Shown in pieces: positions 10,340 to 21,592 of a DNA stretch of 64,000 nucleotides (the first letter of the stretch is position 1; each line of letters begins with the position of its first letter). This DNA is from Gordius sp. MW1. Taxonomy: Eukaryota > Nematomorpha > Gordioida > Gordea > Gordiidae. The DNA is taken from contig OZ038532.1 of assembly GCA_964036665.1 (NCBI GenBank), forward strand, positions 20,611,037 through 20,675,036, given 5' to 3'. The notes beneath the pieces were generated by a model. The model had not been told where the DNA came from and did no database searches. It worked only from the letters and a program-made list of their open reading frames with translations. A program made the translations under genes and the position numbers.

Positions 10340-13300
10340 TTAATAAGAACTAAATTGTTCAAATTCCTCAGGGTTTTCTGGATCCAATTTAACGATTGGT
10401 CGCCCATAATGTTCTTCCAACTCTTTTACCATTCGATATTCTGGACTTCGTTCTGACTCGGCGTCTATCAGCACAAAACTAATACCTTTGCGTCCAAATC
10501 TGCCGGTTCTCCCTGCAAAAAAAAATATATTGAGATATTATTTAGAAATATAAACTCGCAAGTTTTTGTTTTACGTTTGCCCGAAGAAACCTATAGTACC
10601 CTAGAAGACTACGAATTTTAAGGTTTAAATCCATAACTTGGTGTCCATTAGTACTTAAATTTATTCGCAAATAACAAAAATGTCATAATTTTAATATAAT
10701 ATCCATACTTTTGCTAGCATTTTTATTTATAAAACCCGAAAAACCCTATTACATACCACTTAAATAATACTTCGCTATTTCCCTTAATTTTAGTAAAAAA
10801 ATTCAAATAGCTGTTTGTCAGACTATGGTGGTCAGCTTCTTTAGATATTTGGAATAGGGGTGGCTGGACGTAGCCAGGGGAAGGACATGGAGGAGCGGCT
10901 GCCCCACTCAAAATCCAAAAATTTGTTAAAATTAATGGCTAAAAATGATCATTTTGCCTCTCCCTAAATCATAATTGCCCCCCCCCAATTCCAATGCTGG
11001 CTAAACCCATGAGGGGTGATGCTCGGCTATCTAGGCCTGACAGCCGTGTTAACGATATGATATACTTTACATTTTTTTTTTAAAAAAAGTGCTGAAAGTG
11101 GGATTCGAACCCACGAGCTCTTGTTCAAAGACAAATCATATGCCTACTACGCCCCCCCACGCCCCTATATTAGCAAAAATACTTTCGAAAAATGAAAACT
11201 AACAATATTTTTGTCATTTCTAACGAAAAAACCAAGCATTGCGAACTACCTATTCGGTGCAAGTATGTTTCGTAGTCGGGTTCCCCAGTAGCTCTAGCCT
11301 TAGCGTCCCCGGGCCCACCAGAATCTTCGGTGACTTCGTATTTGCGAGGCACGTTAAAATTAACCACCATAGTGACCGCTTCTATATCGATGCCTCGAGC
11401 CAACACGTTCGTGGCGACCAAAACCCTACGGAATGTGGCGTCAAGATTAAAAACCATGAAATCCATAAAATTCAAACAAAATTTATCAAAGAAAGGGCTT
11501 GTCTTAATATCGGATTCAGATTCAAATGGCGCAAATTTAACTTTATCAAATATCCGATTCAATTTCATGTGTCAAACTCGGTTTATTTGATAGTTAAACA
11601 CGTTTTTTTGTTTATTTCAACTCTTGCGATTAATCGCTGTTATGTTATGCGTCTGAAATGTAAATCTGCTGTGAATTCGGAATTAAGACACGGCTATGTT
11701 ATAACCCGTACGACGATTTTTGCTGCGCAGCAAAATCCGATATTAAGACAAGCCCAAAGACGTACATGGGCGTAGCCAGCATTGGATTTAGAGGGGGGGG
11801 GACAATAATGATTTAGGGAAGGGCAGAATAAATATTAGTTTCAAATTTTAGCCATAATTTTAAACAAAATTTTGGATTTAGAGGGGAACAGCCGCCCCTC
11901 CTTGTCCCTCCATGGCTGCTCCATGAAGACGTATAATAAGTTTAATTTTTAGTATATTAAAATACCATTCTATTAAGCAGTATGATGCATTAATTAAGTA
12001 AAGCTAGAGTGATCTTATCATGCATACATCTTATATTCAATTACTAGAAAGTCTGCCACCATTAAACACGACATAGCATAGAAATAAAGCCCTGCATGGC
12101 AAAAGTCATAAATCAGGCTTGATGGGCTAGTTAAGCCCTCTCAATCGCAAAACATAGGCTAGTCAAAAAAGCACATTTGAAAACATTTTCTCAAATTAAT
12201 CAAACATACGGGGTAAGCATAATAGGCCTTATCAGTCCAAAGCCCCTACTCTTTATCTTTAATATTTTTGATTTTGCCATATATGTCGAGCTCGGGTCGG
12301 GACAAAACGCAAAAAAAACATATGGCCCAACCGAAAAAGAGTCATTTCGCAATAGTTAACAATATCACGTTGCAAAGGTAATAGTAGTAATGGGAGAGTT
12401 TTGGCCACCTTTCATTTCGGCCCGATTTGAATCTTTCGATAACGGCGGCTCTTTGGTCTACCGTGAGCTCGGCTGTAAGCATGGCTACGGAGGCGTGACC
12501 ACATTCCAACAGCGTTTGGCTAATGGAACCGGCTTGAGCTTTGCTATGGCAAAATATGATGCATTGACCTAATGAACATAAAAAATACTTTTAAACCATA
12601 GACTAATCTTTTTTTTTGCGAGGTTTATTTCCAAATAATTGTGTATGATGTATGCTAAAATATTAAAATATATTAAACTAGCTGTGCCCGGCCAAGCGTT
12701 GCTTTGGCTTAGTCCCTTATTACTAAATAACTGTAAGAGAGTTTAACATCGCACTTTTTGACCTATAAAAATAAAAAATAAATATTTAAAAAATCGTTTA
12801 TAAATATACCTTTTCCTATTATAAAACTATATAATATATATTTACATAATATAGCATTCTATAATTTAAATTATACAATAATACCATTATTTTATTTTTC
12901 TAGTTAGCTGATTTATTTGAAATACTTTCTTTAATATAATAAAATAATTAATTGAAGGATGGATAATTATTAAAAATATGCTTCTATGATCGACCACGTG
13001 ATAATAATGGCAAAAATTGCATAATCTAAATTTTATTTATTTAATTTAAATAGTTTGTTAAACCCCAATAATTTTGACCGTATACTGTAACATTTTAATT
13101 ATACTGTTAAATATCTAATTCGAGAAAACTTCAGCCTTGTATGTATGACGTCATTATTGTATATGATGCTATAAATGAAACTGGCCGGTAAATGTCCGAT
13201 ATTTTTAAAACGAAAAGGTATTTTAGGAATCTGAAAAAGCTATTTTACCCCTGGCCGCCCTGGGCATCTACGGCTAAATTTTCGCGCGAATCGGGCCGGT

Positions 13301-16300
13301 AGTTTCAGAATTCAGCCATTTTTAAAAACTAAAAGGAATTTGAGAATTCTGCAAAAGCTATTTTACCCCTGGCCGCCCTAGGAACCTACGGGTAAAGTTT
13401 CGCGCGAATCGGGCCGGTAGTTTCAGAATTTAGCCCTTATCCACATACATACATACACTTTACTTTATATATATAGATTAATAAACTGGCATCGAGCCAT
13501 GGATTGAAATTGTACTAAATTACAATTTCCATGGTGATTTTCCATTTGATGTAAAAGAATTTTCTGGGATCGTGTGTAATGGAGGTTACATGTTTTGATA
13601 TTTGTTTAAGAAATTGGTTGCCCTCGAAACCTAAATTACCGAGGGTCGTAGCCTTGTAATTTAAAATTATTAGAAAATAATACATTTAATATACAATAAA
13701 CAAGTAAAATATTCATGGTTTCGTCAAGAGCCAACATGGGCCATGTGTCAGATCATCAAGATTTATAAATTATAATTTGCTATTAAAAACCCCATTACAG
13801 ACCGGAGAAGAGCTAAAATTATAGTCGCATTAATATTTTCTTAGTCGGCCATTTTGAGTGAGGTACTTCAATGCGCGGAGCATTTGTGCAGCGAAAAATG
13901 ACAAAAGTACGGAAGAAAGAATAATGATAACACTAAAGGACTGTCTTTCCAAACATACTTTGTTGATATGTGCATCAAACATGGGGGCCTACACCCTAGC
14001 TTAATAATTATCAGCTGTTTGCCATAGTCTGTAAGGGCAAGTTGTGACTATAGTCTAACGCTTCTTAAATTAAAAACTTCACTTTAACTAAAATTGTCCA
14101 ACGCTTTTTTATAATCCATTTCCATCCAAGCAATATAAAAGCCATCGACTATAGCAACTAGCTTTAAACTTCGAGAGTTAAGATGTAGATAGTAGTGTTG
14201 CAAAAACGGCTACGTTTTGAGACCTTTAGTTTTAGTAGACATAACATAAAAAGGCCAGAAGTTTTTTGGACTGTTTTTATTAGTGGACGGATAGGCTTAA
14301 TCAAAATTTAAAAAAACATACAAGATTCGACCGTTAGTGTTAGTTTAACCAACGGTCCCAAGGAAAACCCAGCCGTTTTTACAACACTAGTAGATAGATT
14401 GATAAAGCTTTTAAAATAAACGACCTGCTCAGAGACTACAATGCAAAAATTAACATCTAAAGACACAATCAATAATTTCAAACACCCTCTGACCACAGTT
14501 GAGCAATTTTAGAACAGATTACATATATAATGACATGAGCGTAGCCAGCATTGGGATTAGAGGGGGGCAATAATAAATTAGGGAGTGTAAAAATGATAAT
14601 TTTTTGAAATTTTAGCCGTAGTTTTAATAAATTTCAAGAAATTTTTGTAAAGAGGGAGGCAGCTGCCCTTCCCTGCCCCCCCCCCCTAAGGAGGTTAAGT
14701 CAGCTATGTTGGATGAGAAATTACCGATGGGAAAAGCTCCGAATATGTGGAGTAACACGGCGATTTTGGCTTTGAAAATGTGTTCCCAACGATCTTGGGC
14801 GTTCATGCGGGCCAAAACGGACGAGTCGGGGCAGCAGGGTAAGTAATATTGCGAAATGTTATCGAGCGTTTCTTCCTTGCGCCTCAGTCTCAGCACTATG
14901 TTGGGTTCGGGTATTATGGCAGTGGCCAAATCCATGACTTCGCTTTCATAAGTGGCGCTAAACAAGAGAAATTGACACGTCTCCTTGTCCAAAAACCTTG
15001 TGGGAATACCAAAATATATGTCAATTATATAGCGTAAAGACCCTAAATTATGGGGTGAGCTCAAAAAAGTGGAATATCCTCTTAAAATTATCCGATTCGT
15101 CAAAAAAAAGGCGATTTTCGACTAACCATCTCAGATTGGGCTAATTTTTGTGAGATGTAGACCTCATTGAAAATTTGAGCCATTTTGAGCTAATACCTTT
15201 TAAGTTATGCACGCTAAAATGGCCAAACTCACGCTTGGGCGTGTTTTACAAATTTCACTCTTTTTGACATATCTTCAAAAGTATTGCTGAGTATAAAGAA
15301 GACACGCACGCATGGGCGTAGCCAAGGGGGGGGGGGCAGGGAGGGGCGGCCGCCCCCCCTCTAAATCCAAAAATTTGTTGAAAGTTATTAAAATTATGGC
15401 TAAAATTTCAAAAAATTATCATTTTGCCCTTACTTAAATCATTATTGCCCCCCCCCTCTAATCCCAACGCTGGCTACGCTCATGCACCATGCACGCACGT
15501 CCTATGATTTTTTCATAATTTATCGCTGTCTATTTGCACTCTCCTTTGTCTCACTTTAAAATCGCGTAATAAGACGACACTTCTTACAAACGTTCTGAAA
15601 AGATCGGGGTTTTGTTTAGTCGACTAAACAATTACAGAAAAAAGGCTTTTAGTCTGTTTTTCTTAGTCGACCTATAAGTTTAGTGGAGTCTGTTTTGTTT
15701 AGTCAACCTCTAAATTTAGTCGAAATTTAAAAAACGGGCCAGAGTCTGTATTTGTTAAGTCGACCTCTAACCTTTGCTTAGTCGATCTCTAGACTTAGTT
15801 GAAATTAAAAAACACTAGAGGATTTTGGTCATTTTGTTAAGTCGGTCGTTAGTCTTAGTTTAATAGAAACAGACTTAATTTGTCTGTTCTTGTTTAGCCG
15901 ACCTTCAGGCTGAGTCGAAATCTGAAAAACAGATAAAAGCATTTTTGATATTTTGGTCGATATCTATTAAGTCCACCTCAAGTCTTGGTTAAACAAACTT
16001 AGACCAAACAAATCCCCCAGGTCATTTTAGGCACATTACTTCCCACATTTAAGCTACCTATGGATTCGGATGGAGAAGGATTTGTGGCCTTGTTGATCTA
16101 TCATGACGTCCGCCTCATCTAGCACAAACACTTTAATAGCGGCCGGGTCTAACATCCGATCTTTGAACCAAGAAAGGACGGTCCCTGGCGTTCCTACCAC
16201 CACGTGAGCTGGGACGGGCACATTTTTGGGATATGAACCCTCACCCGTCCCTATGTTGGCTAGAGAGCGACGAACTGCCAAAGCCACTTTCAGGCCTGGC

Positions 16301-19300
16301 AAGTACTGACCTATAAATCATAAAAGTGCTTTACAGAACCGCAAAGTAACTTTTTTCAACCCTAACCCGACCCGAAAGCATTTTAAAATTTTCAACCAGA
16401 ACCCGACCAGATGATATTTCAAAATTTTGTCGGGTCGAGTTTCGGGTTACCCGTGCAGTTCTCGAAAGTGCTCGCATTATATTTAAAATTTATTGATAAA
16501 CTGCGGTTTTGAAGAAGATAATAATAACCCCATTAGCGCAATTAACTTAAAATTTTACTCTAATTAGCGCCATCTATAGACAATTTTAATTAGAGACTAA
16601 TTTGTCACCGCTATTCAATTATCGCTGAAATTTTTTGTAGCTAAGATTTAGATAAGGGGGGGGGCAATAATGATTTACGGAGGGGGCGAACTAATCATTT
16701 TTCGATTTTATCCATAATTATATTAAATTTTAAAGATTATTTTAGATTTAAAGAGGGGGGGGGGACAGTCACCCCTCCCTGCCTCCCCCTAACTAAGCCC
16801 ATGTCACCGGGCTTAATTAACATCGAGGTCAGAGGTGTAGCTATAATTTATAGCAATCCTTTTTCCTGCGTTAGAAGGGCTAAAGGGTTCGTCTGAACAT
16901 CTTGAGATGCTATATTTTGAACAAGCCTATCCCGTCACTTACATAGCGCCGTAGATTAGAAACCGCTCTCCTTTTTAAAGTTATTATGTAAATATATATT
17001 CAGATTTAAAGTTAGAAACGAGAAGGCTACAAAATCAAAATGGAATTGCTCTTACGTCCTCTACTTCTAAAGCTGAATGCACCTTTGGTATAAAGCTTAA
17101 ACAATAACTATTGTCGCGATCAATTGAAAACAACTGTAGACAGGGAATTTCAAGATTTTCCGATTTATATGTTCAACTTTTAATATCGATATCGCCTAAA
17201 AGTGAAGAAAAATTCAAAAAACACAATTTTTGTCAAGCTTATCTACATGGTGGTAAGCCACCCCTCATCCCTAAAGTTAAATTTCTTAATTTATCCAAAT
17301 TAATATTAAAATTTCAACAACAACAAAAAACATCATTTTGCTCATCTCAAAATAATCACTGCCCCCTACCCCTTTTCATTCAAACTCTGTCTAATTACCC
17401 TTATAATTAATTTAAAACGAATTTCATGTAAAAAGCCCAGTTCCTCAAGGGTGTATGCTACAAGAGGAGCTTAACTAATAAAGAAACCAGGACTATAGGC
17501 TAGTCCAAAAGTAGTTGCTTTATATGAAATAACCTAGTAGTGTGGTGAAAACAGCTGGGTTTTGTTTGGCCGACTTTTGGTTTTACTAAGACTAAGGGTC
17601 GCTTCTGGTCTGTTTTTCAAATTTCGACTAAGCATGGTGGTCGACTAAGAAGAATAGACCAAAAATCTACGGTCTGTTTACGTTTAGGCGACTCGGACCA
17701 AACATAACCCAGCGGTTTATACGACAGTAATATGATGGACTTACACTTACCTATAGATTTTATGACGTTGCCAATTTGCAGGGCGAGTTCGTAGGTCGGG
17801 GCTAGCACTAAAGCCTGTGGAGGGCCTATGCTATCTCCCGTGAAATCGAGTCTCTGAAGGATTCCTATGGCGAAAGCGGCAGTTTTCCCAGTCCCACTTT
17901 GGCTTTGAGCAATCAAGTTTTTGTAACGCGTGCCCTCGTAGCCGGGCTCGGGCATTAGGATTAGGGGCAGGGCAGTTTCTTGAATTTTAGATGGTTTAGC
18001 GAATCCTTGCCCGAAAATGCCTTGTAACAAACCCGGTCTCAAGGGTAAATGCTTGAAATCGTGGACCGAGTGCAGAGGATGCTCCACGTTCTGTCGACGT
18101 TGAACCTCAACCTAACAGTCGTGACCATAGACTAGATAAGCTGCTCATGCCATATGTTGCATATATGGTAAATTGTGTGTCTAATTTTCCTCCATTTTAA
18201 AGTCAACAACTGGTGTATTTTAACCATGTAATTTTGCGCTATAACAGTCAATTCACCTTCCTCACTAGTTTATAAATTTGAATGAACGTCAATAAATTAA
18301 TATTATACAAAATATAGATGAAGCTATATTATTAAAAAAAACTTTCATCACAATTTTTACATTTTTAATTTTTATGTATTGTGATATTCATTGTAAAATG
18401 CTGTTTTGATATCTACCCAATTTAATATTCTTTATTTACCTTTTTAAGATTATTTAATTTGCGAAAATTACTCATTTCTATATGATCACCACTTTACCAT
18501 GTTCACATCAAAATGGTGGAAAAAAGAGCACACATTATGTGCGTTGATGAGCAGTCTATCTAGTCTATGGTTGTGACATAATGAAAGTTCCGCCATTTTG
18601 AAATGTGCAACATGCTCCAATTTATAGAATTATATTTGAGATGTTTCTTAAATAGTAAGAATTGAATGGATTCCTCTCCCCCCCCCCCCTTATATTTTTA
18701 TTTAATTAAAATCTTACATATTAATTTGCAAGTTATTGGGGGGTTTAAAAAACATCAAATCGCTGCTTTTAGCAACTTTAAGGGCATATGTTTTAAAAAC
18801 TTGAAGTATAGGGCAAAAATTAAAAATATATTCGTGTTCACCTTAAAAAACTCTACCAAAATCTGCAAAGAGTTTGCGGGTAGATTTTTTTGTTGAACTG
18901 TGTAAATTACCCATAGACTAGAATCTAGATAAATTGCTTCAACTTTAAATAAGTGTACCATTTTTCCGCCAGTTTGAAATGTGCATGCATCATGAATAAG
19001 GGTAGTAATTTTGGTGGTTTAAATGTGTTTTAAAGGTAATAAAAACTATTGTTCTAGTTAAATATTAGAAACAGCATATATGTATCATTTACAAAATTCA
19101 TGCAGATAAAGAATAAAAATATTGTGATGATGTTATGTTAAGGCAATTTAGTGCCATCTGCCTTTTATTAAATAATCATTTATTAACATTCTTTAATTAA
19201 CTTTAATGAGGAAGGTCATGGGCGTACGCAGGGGGGGGGGCGGCTGCCCCCCCCCCCTAATTTTAAAAATAAGATTTTTTCAATACAAAAACCCTCAAGA

Positions 19301-20740
19301 ATTAAAAAAAAATTTGTTTTGCCCCCCCCCCCTAATTTTGCTCTGCCCCACCCTCATTAGGCTCTGCCCCACCCTAATGTGGCTCCCCCCCCCCTCCGAA
19401 TAGTCGAGACCTTTTTTTTTTTTTTTTTTTTTTTGCTCTCAGTAAAATTTTTGGTAGGGAAAAATTTTGGATTTGGATAGTCGAGACTTTTTTTTTTTTT
19501 TTTTTGCTCTCAGGAAAATTTTAGAAAAATTTTTTTTTTTTTAATCTGCCCCCCTCTAATTCAAAACCTGCGTACGCCCATGAGGAAGGTAAATTCATTT
19601 TTTTCTGTTTCAACAATGGGGTACACGTACACTGCAGACATGGGAGATAGTTAAATTCAAAATAGATTTAATGGTAAACATTTTACCATATAAAACATAT
19701 GTCATGAGAAGTCTATCATGTACATAATAAATGGGGTCTGCTGATACCCCAAAAAAAGTCAGAAAACTAGCTGAGAGAATAGGCTACTAAGTTTTGATAA
19801 TAAAAAATTATTACCACTTTATAAATGAAACATCAAAGATAATGTATTAAAGGTTTTGCTTTTGATATAATAATTATATCTATTTAAATGTATAGTTCTT
19901 TAAATCCCCATCACCTTCTAATTTGCCCATCAATTTTACAAGGATAGCTATTGGTTAAAAGTATCGCATCTGGTGTTATTTTCATAAATAGCTAAGCAAT
20001 GTTACAACTTTTAGCCAGAATTTTGGTTGAATCAAACAATATTAAAAGCAAGATTATATAATGGACTTATCTAGCAAAACCCAAACTATATCTAAAATCT
20101 ATAATAAAAAAGTTTTGAAATTAGTACATAATTAGGTTACAAAACTTGCATTTGGATTAATTAAATATTCAAACTAAATTGAAAGGGTAATTGGCAACAC
20201 AAATTCTACCTCTAATTTAGCAGCTGGACCATCCCCTATTTCAGCCAATTTGGTGCGTAGTAGTTTAGCCAATAAGGAGTCTTCCGCTCTTCTACCTGGT
20301 CTGAATGGCTCATTTTGCCCGGAGTCACAATTGGGGGTATTAGTCAATTCGTGTTTGTATGGGGAATTTTGTACAATGTTGTAGACTGAGTCTGTGAGCT
20401 GTCTACGAGCATAATTGAAGCCCCGATTATCCTGGTGGCTTGATTGATTATTATCACCACCCTCAAAAGCTGGTTGTTGTTGTTGATTACCAGTTCCTCT
20501 GATGGGTCTTAAAGTAGGTGGTTGATCAAATGAATTATTATCAAAAGATGGCATTTTGTTGGAGGTATTTGGTCGTGAAAAGTTGCATGGTGGCCACGGA
20601 TTACTCTCTAATTCTGAATGAGCATCATTACCCCACCCACTTGATGTAGAGGGTTTATAGTGATCTTCTTCTCTTTTCAGAGTGGGTGCCTTGGTTGGAA
20701 AATTACCCCATTCTGAAGCCATGTCATTAAAGTTGTTCAT
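10340..20740 (-). CDS. DDX19: DDX19/Dbp5 DEAD-box RNA helicase, seven exons
   Basis: This is an RNA-dependent ATPase that in known homologues remodels mRNPs at the nuclear pore (with Gle1 and IP6) and acts in translation termination. Exons are 20740-20210, 18111-17751, 16310-16058, 14996-14725, 12568-12409, 11425-11250 and 10512-10340; all junctions are GT-AG and in phase, giving 641 aa. Residues 1-150 are an Asn/Gln/Ser-rich extension absent from the ~480-aa vertebrate protein. The DDX19-type regulatory helix ([17 protein letters not shown]) is present. Motifs: GF..PSKIQ (213-221), [10 protein letters not shown] (245-254), PTYELA (282-287), GTPGT (337-341), DEAD (362-365), SAT (395-397), IIFCHSK (476-482), ARGID (535-539) and HRIGRTGR (582-589). 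The family's SGE in motif IVa reads TAE (504-506). An acidic/Gly-rich insert lies at 553-574. The start is the first in-frame ATG (20738-20740). It looks intact; introns 1-6 hold many MITEs. Confidence 0.93.
10864..11011. mobile_element. GGGCGTAGCCA-family MITE in DDX19 intron 6
   Basis: The left end is CTGGACGTAGCCAGG and the right end CTGGCTAAACCCATG. The interior has a G-run half and a C-run half in inverted arrangement. The flanks AGGGGTGG (10856-10863) and AGGGGTGA (11012-11019) are an 8-bp duplication with one mismatch. Confidence 0.7.
11089..11157 (-). repeat. tRNA-like sequence (SINE head or tRNA pseudogene) in DDX19 intron 6
   Basis: Read on the minus strand it has a perfect RNA polymerase III B box (GTGGGTTCGAATCCCAC, a complete T-arm hairpin) and an A-box-like GCGTAGTAGGC. 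The acceptor arms do not pair (G-run against TTTCAGCA), so this is not a functional tRNA. Confidence 0.5.
11765..11925. mobile_element. GGGCGTAGCCA-family MITE, 161 bp, in DDX19 intron 5
   Basis: It begins CATGGGCGTAGCCAGC and ends GGCTGCTCCATG. It is flanked by a perfect 8-bp duplication, AAGACGTA (11757-11764 and 11926-11933). The interior holds a G-tract and a C-tract. Confidence 0.85.
12678..13477 (-). mobile_element. Non-autonomous Helitron-like element in DDX19 intron 4
   Basis: On the minus strand it starts A|TCTATATATATAAAGTAAAG (TC terminus at 13476-13477). It ends GCCGGGCACAGCTAG|T (CTAG at 12678-12681). Insertion between A and T, a 5' TC and a 3' CTAG after a GC-rich stem are Helitron hallmarks. 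Its interior (ATATCGGACATTT..., CCCAGGGCGGCCAGGGG) recurs in the plus-strand copy at 57527-58883. It also recurs as fragments at 31390-31512, 32667-32700 and 43375-43530. No Rep/helicase coding capacity. Confidence 0.75.
13478..14192. other. Remainder of DDX19 intron 4
   Basis: No coding segment or defined element is recognised between the Helitron and the MITE at 14193. It is ordinary AT-rich intron sequence. Confidence 0.4.
14193..14389. mobile_element. TAGTGTT-family hAT-like MITE, 197 bp
   Basis: The ends TAGTGTTGCAAAAACGGC and GCCGTTTTTACAACACTA are inverted repeats. Both flanks are the perfect 8-mer GTAGATAG (14185-14192, 14390-14397). A TAG-starting terminus with 8-bp duplication is typical of the hAT superfamily. 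This is the reference copy for the family. It lies in DDX19 intron 4. Confidence 0.88.
14531..14700. mobile_element. Degraded GGGCGTAGCCA-family MITE at the 3' side of DDX19 exon 4
   Basis: The left end ACATGAGCGTAGCCAGCA is clear, followed by a G-run. A C-run is followed by a decayed right end (near AAGTCAGCTATGTTGG). No clean duplication is seen. It lies about 25 bp from the exon 4 boundary (exon 14725-14996), just downstream of its 5' splice site. Confidence 0.6.
15311..15491. mobile_element. GGGCGTAGCCA-family MITE, 181 bp, in DDX19 intron 3
   Basis: It starts CATGGGCGTAGCCAAGG and ends CTGGCTACGCTCATGCACCATG-like. It is flanked by the perfect 8-mer CACGCACG (15303-15310 and 15492-15499). 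The G-tract/C-tract halves form a large hairpin. Confidence 0.82.
15605..16020. repeat. Extended array of TTAGTCGAC-type motifs in DDX19 intron 3
   Basis: Repeated TTAGTCGACCT and GTCGAAAT motifs, also the interior signature of the TAGTGTT MITEs, recur about eight times in both orientations. It appears to be a longer or internally expanded family member whose ends are degraded. Confidence 0.55.
16645..16805. mobile_element. Degraded GGGCGTAGCCA-family MITE in DDX19 intron 2
   Basis: The G-run half (GATAAGGGGGGGGGCAATAAT) and the C-run half (CCCCTAACTAAGCCCATG) are preserved. The left terminus is eroded and no target duplication is visible. Confidence 0.55.
17538..17729. mobile_element. TAGTGTT-family MITE, decayed, in DDX19 intron 2
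   Basis: The ends TAGTGTGGTGAAAACAGCTG and CAGCGGTTTATACGACAGTA are diverged inverted repeats. Internal GTCGAC motifs are present. It ends about 20 bp from the exon 2 donor (exon ends 17751). No clean duplication. Confidence 0.65.
18126..18569. mobile_element. CATAGACTA-family hAT-like MITE beside the DDX19 exon 2 splice acceptor
   Basis: The ends CATAGACTAGATAAGCTGCTC and, inverted, CATAGACTAGATAGACTGCTC are terminal repeats. The flanks GTCGTGAC (18118-18125) and GTTGTGAC (18570-18577) form an 8-bp duplication with one mismatch. Inner arms also pair (CACACAATTT/TGGTAAATTG side and ATCAAAATGGTGG side). It lies 14 bp from exon 2 (acceptor at 18112), so any branch point further than that is inside the element. 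Confidence 0.82.
18570..18990. repeat. Second, diverged CATAGACTA-type fragment in DDX19 intron 1
   Basis: Similar inner motifs recur (CCGCCATTTTGAAATGTGCA near 18592 and CATAGACTAGAATCTAGATA near 18912). It suggests an older related copy next to the one at 18126-18569. The ends are not defined. Confidence 0.45.
19217..19582. mobile_element. GGGCGTACGCAGG-type MITE, 366 bp, in DDX19 intron 1
   Basis: It has perfect 16-bp terminal inverted repeats CATGGGCGTACGCAGG. It is flanked by the 8-mer AGGAAGGT (19209-19216 and 19583-19590; the match extends to 11 bp if the ATG is shared). The interior includes C-runs and two tandem modules starting TAGTCGAGAC followed by long T-tracts (19400-19550). 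It is a longer relative of the 160-180 bp GGGCGTAGCCA copies. Confidence 0.85.
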
Positions 20741-21294
20741 TACTGTATGAAGTTATAATATGCAAAACATTAGCCTTTAGTTATATATCTTAAAAAAATA
20801 ATCAGTCCTTTTAAGAAATGCTGATAAATGACTATAGATCTATTAAAATATCAGTTTGTAATTTGCTTAAAACAACTTCATGAATTACCATATGATTACA
20901 AAGCTTATAAATATTATTACCATATAGGATTAAGGCATATATATATATAAACGCTTATACATATAAAAGTCCTTTTGCTCTAAAAGTTCTAGGGGTTTTG
21001 ATCAAACAATCAATACATCCTAAATTTATTTATTTCTTTTATGCATAAGAACAAAATTATATTATATAAAACAATTTAAAAACATATTGGCCTAAAAGAA
21101 CTTACTAATTCAAATTTTAATGTATATTCGATTTGGTACATGCGCCTTCTATTTCAAAGCTATATTTGTGATAGCGTTAAGGTAAATTTGCAACAATCCA
21201 ATTGTTATGCGCGGCATAATAGTATAATCAACGTTAAGAAGGGGTATACCAATATTATAAAACCGAAAGAATGATAATGGCATGTACATTTAAT
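20741..21294. other. 5' flank of DDX19
   Basis: It contains the presumptive 5' UTR and promoter of the minus-strand helicase gene. The sequence is AT-rich without a recognisable core promoter motif and without coding exons. Confidence 0.4.
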
Positions 21295-21584
21295 CAGGGT
21301 TTATTTCAGAAAAAATGCTCCGGGGGGGGGGGTGTTTTTAGCTTCCGGGGGGAGGATTTTTTTAATTGCTAAACCATTTTGTATAATATTTACTGATTTT
21401 TATTGGTGATATAAGTGATATATAAATAAATACATACACGCATAATCATTAAATAGTTTATGACTTCATGATGGAACTTGAGTTCATGCTTCCTTCAATC
21501 AAAACTCTCCGGGGGGGGGGGGGTATTTGAAATTGCCCGGGGGGTGGGTAATACCACTCCGGGCTCCCCCTGAAAGAAACCCTG
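21295..21584. mobile_element. CAGGGTTT hAT-like MITE with G-tracts, 290 bp
   Basis: The ends CAGGGTTTATTTCAG and CTGAAAGAAACCCTG are inverted repeats. They are flanked by the perfect 8-mer CATTTAAT (21287-21294 and 21585-21592). Two CTCCGGGGGG-type modules lie near each end. CAG-starting ends plus an 8-bp duplication fit hAT. Confidence 0.85.
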
Positions 21585-21592
21585 CATTTAAT

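Noticed and set aside
11239..11775. Plus-strand ORFs opposite the DDX19 exons (also 10238-10456, 12390-12572, 14849-15037)
   Set aside because: The minus strand encodes conserved helicase motifs with matched splice phases; these are antisense shadows.
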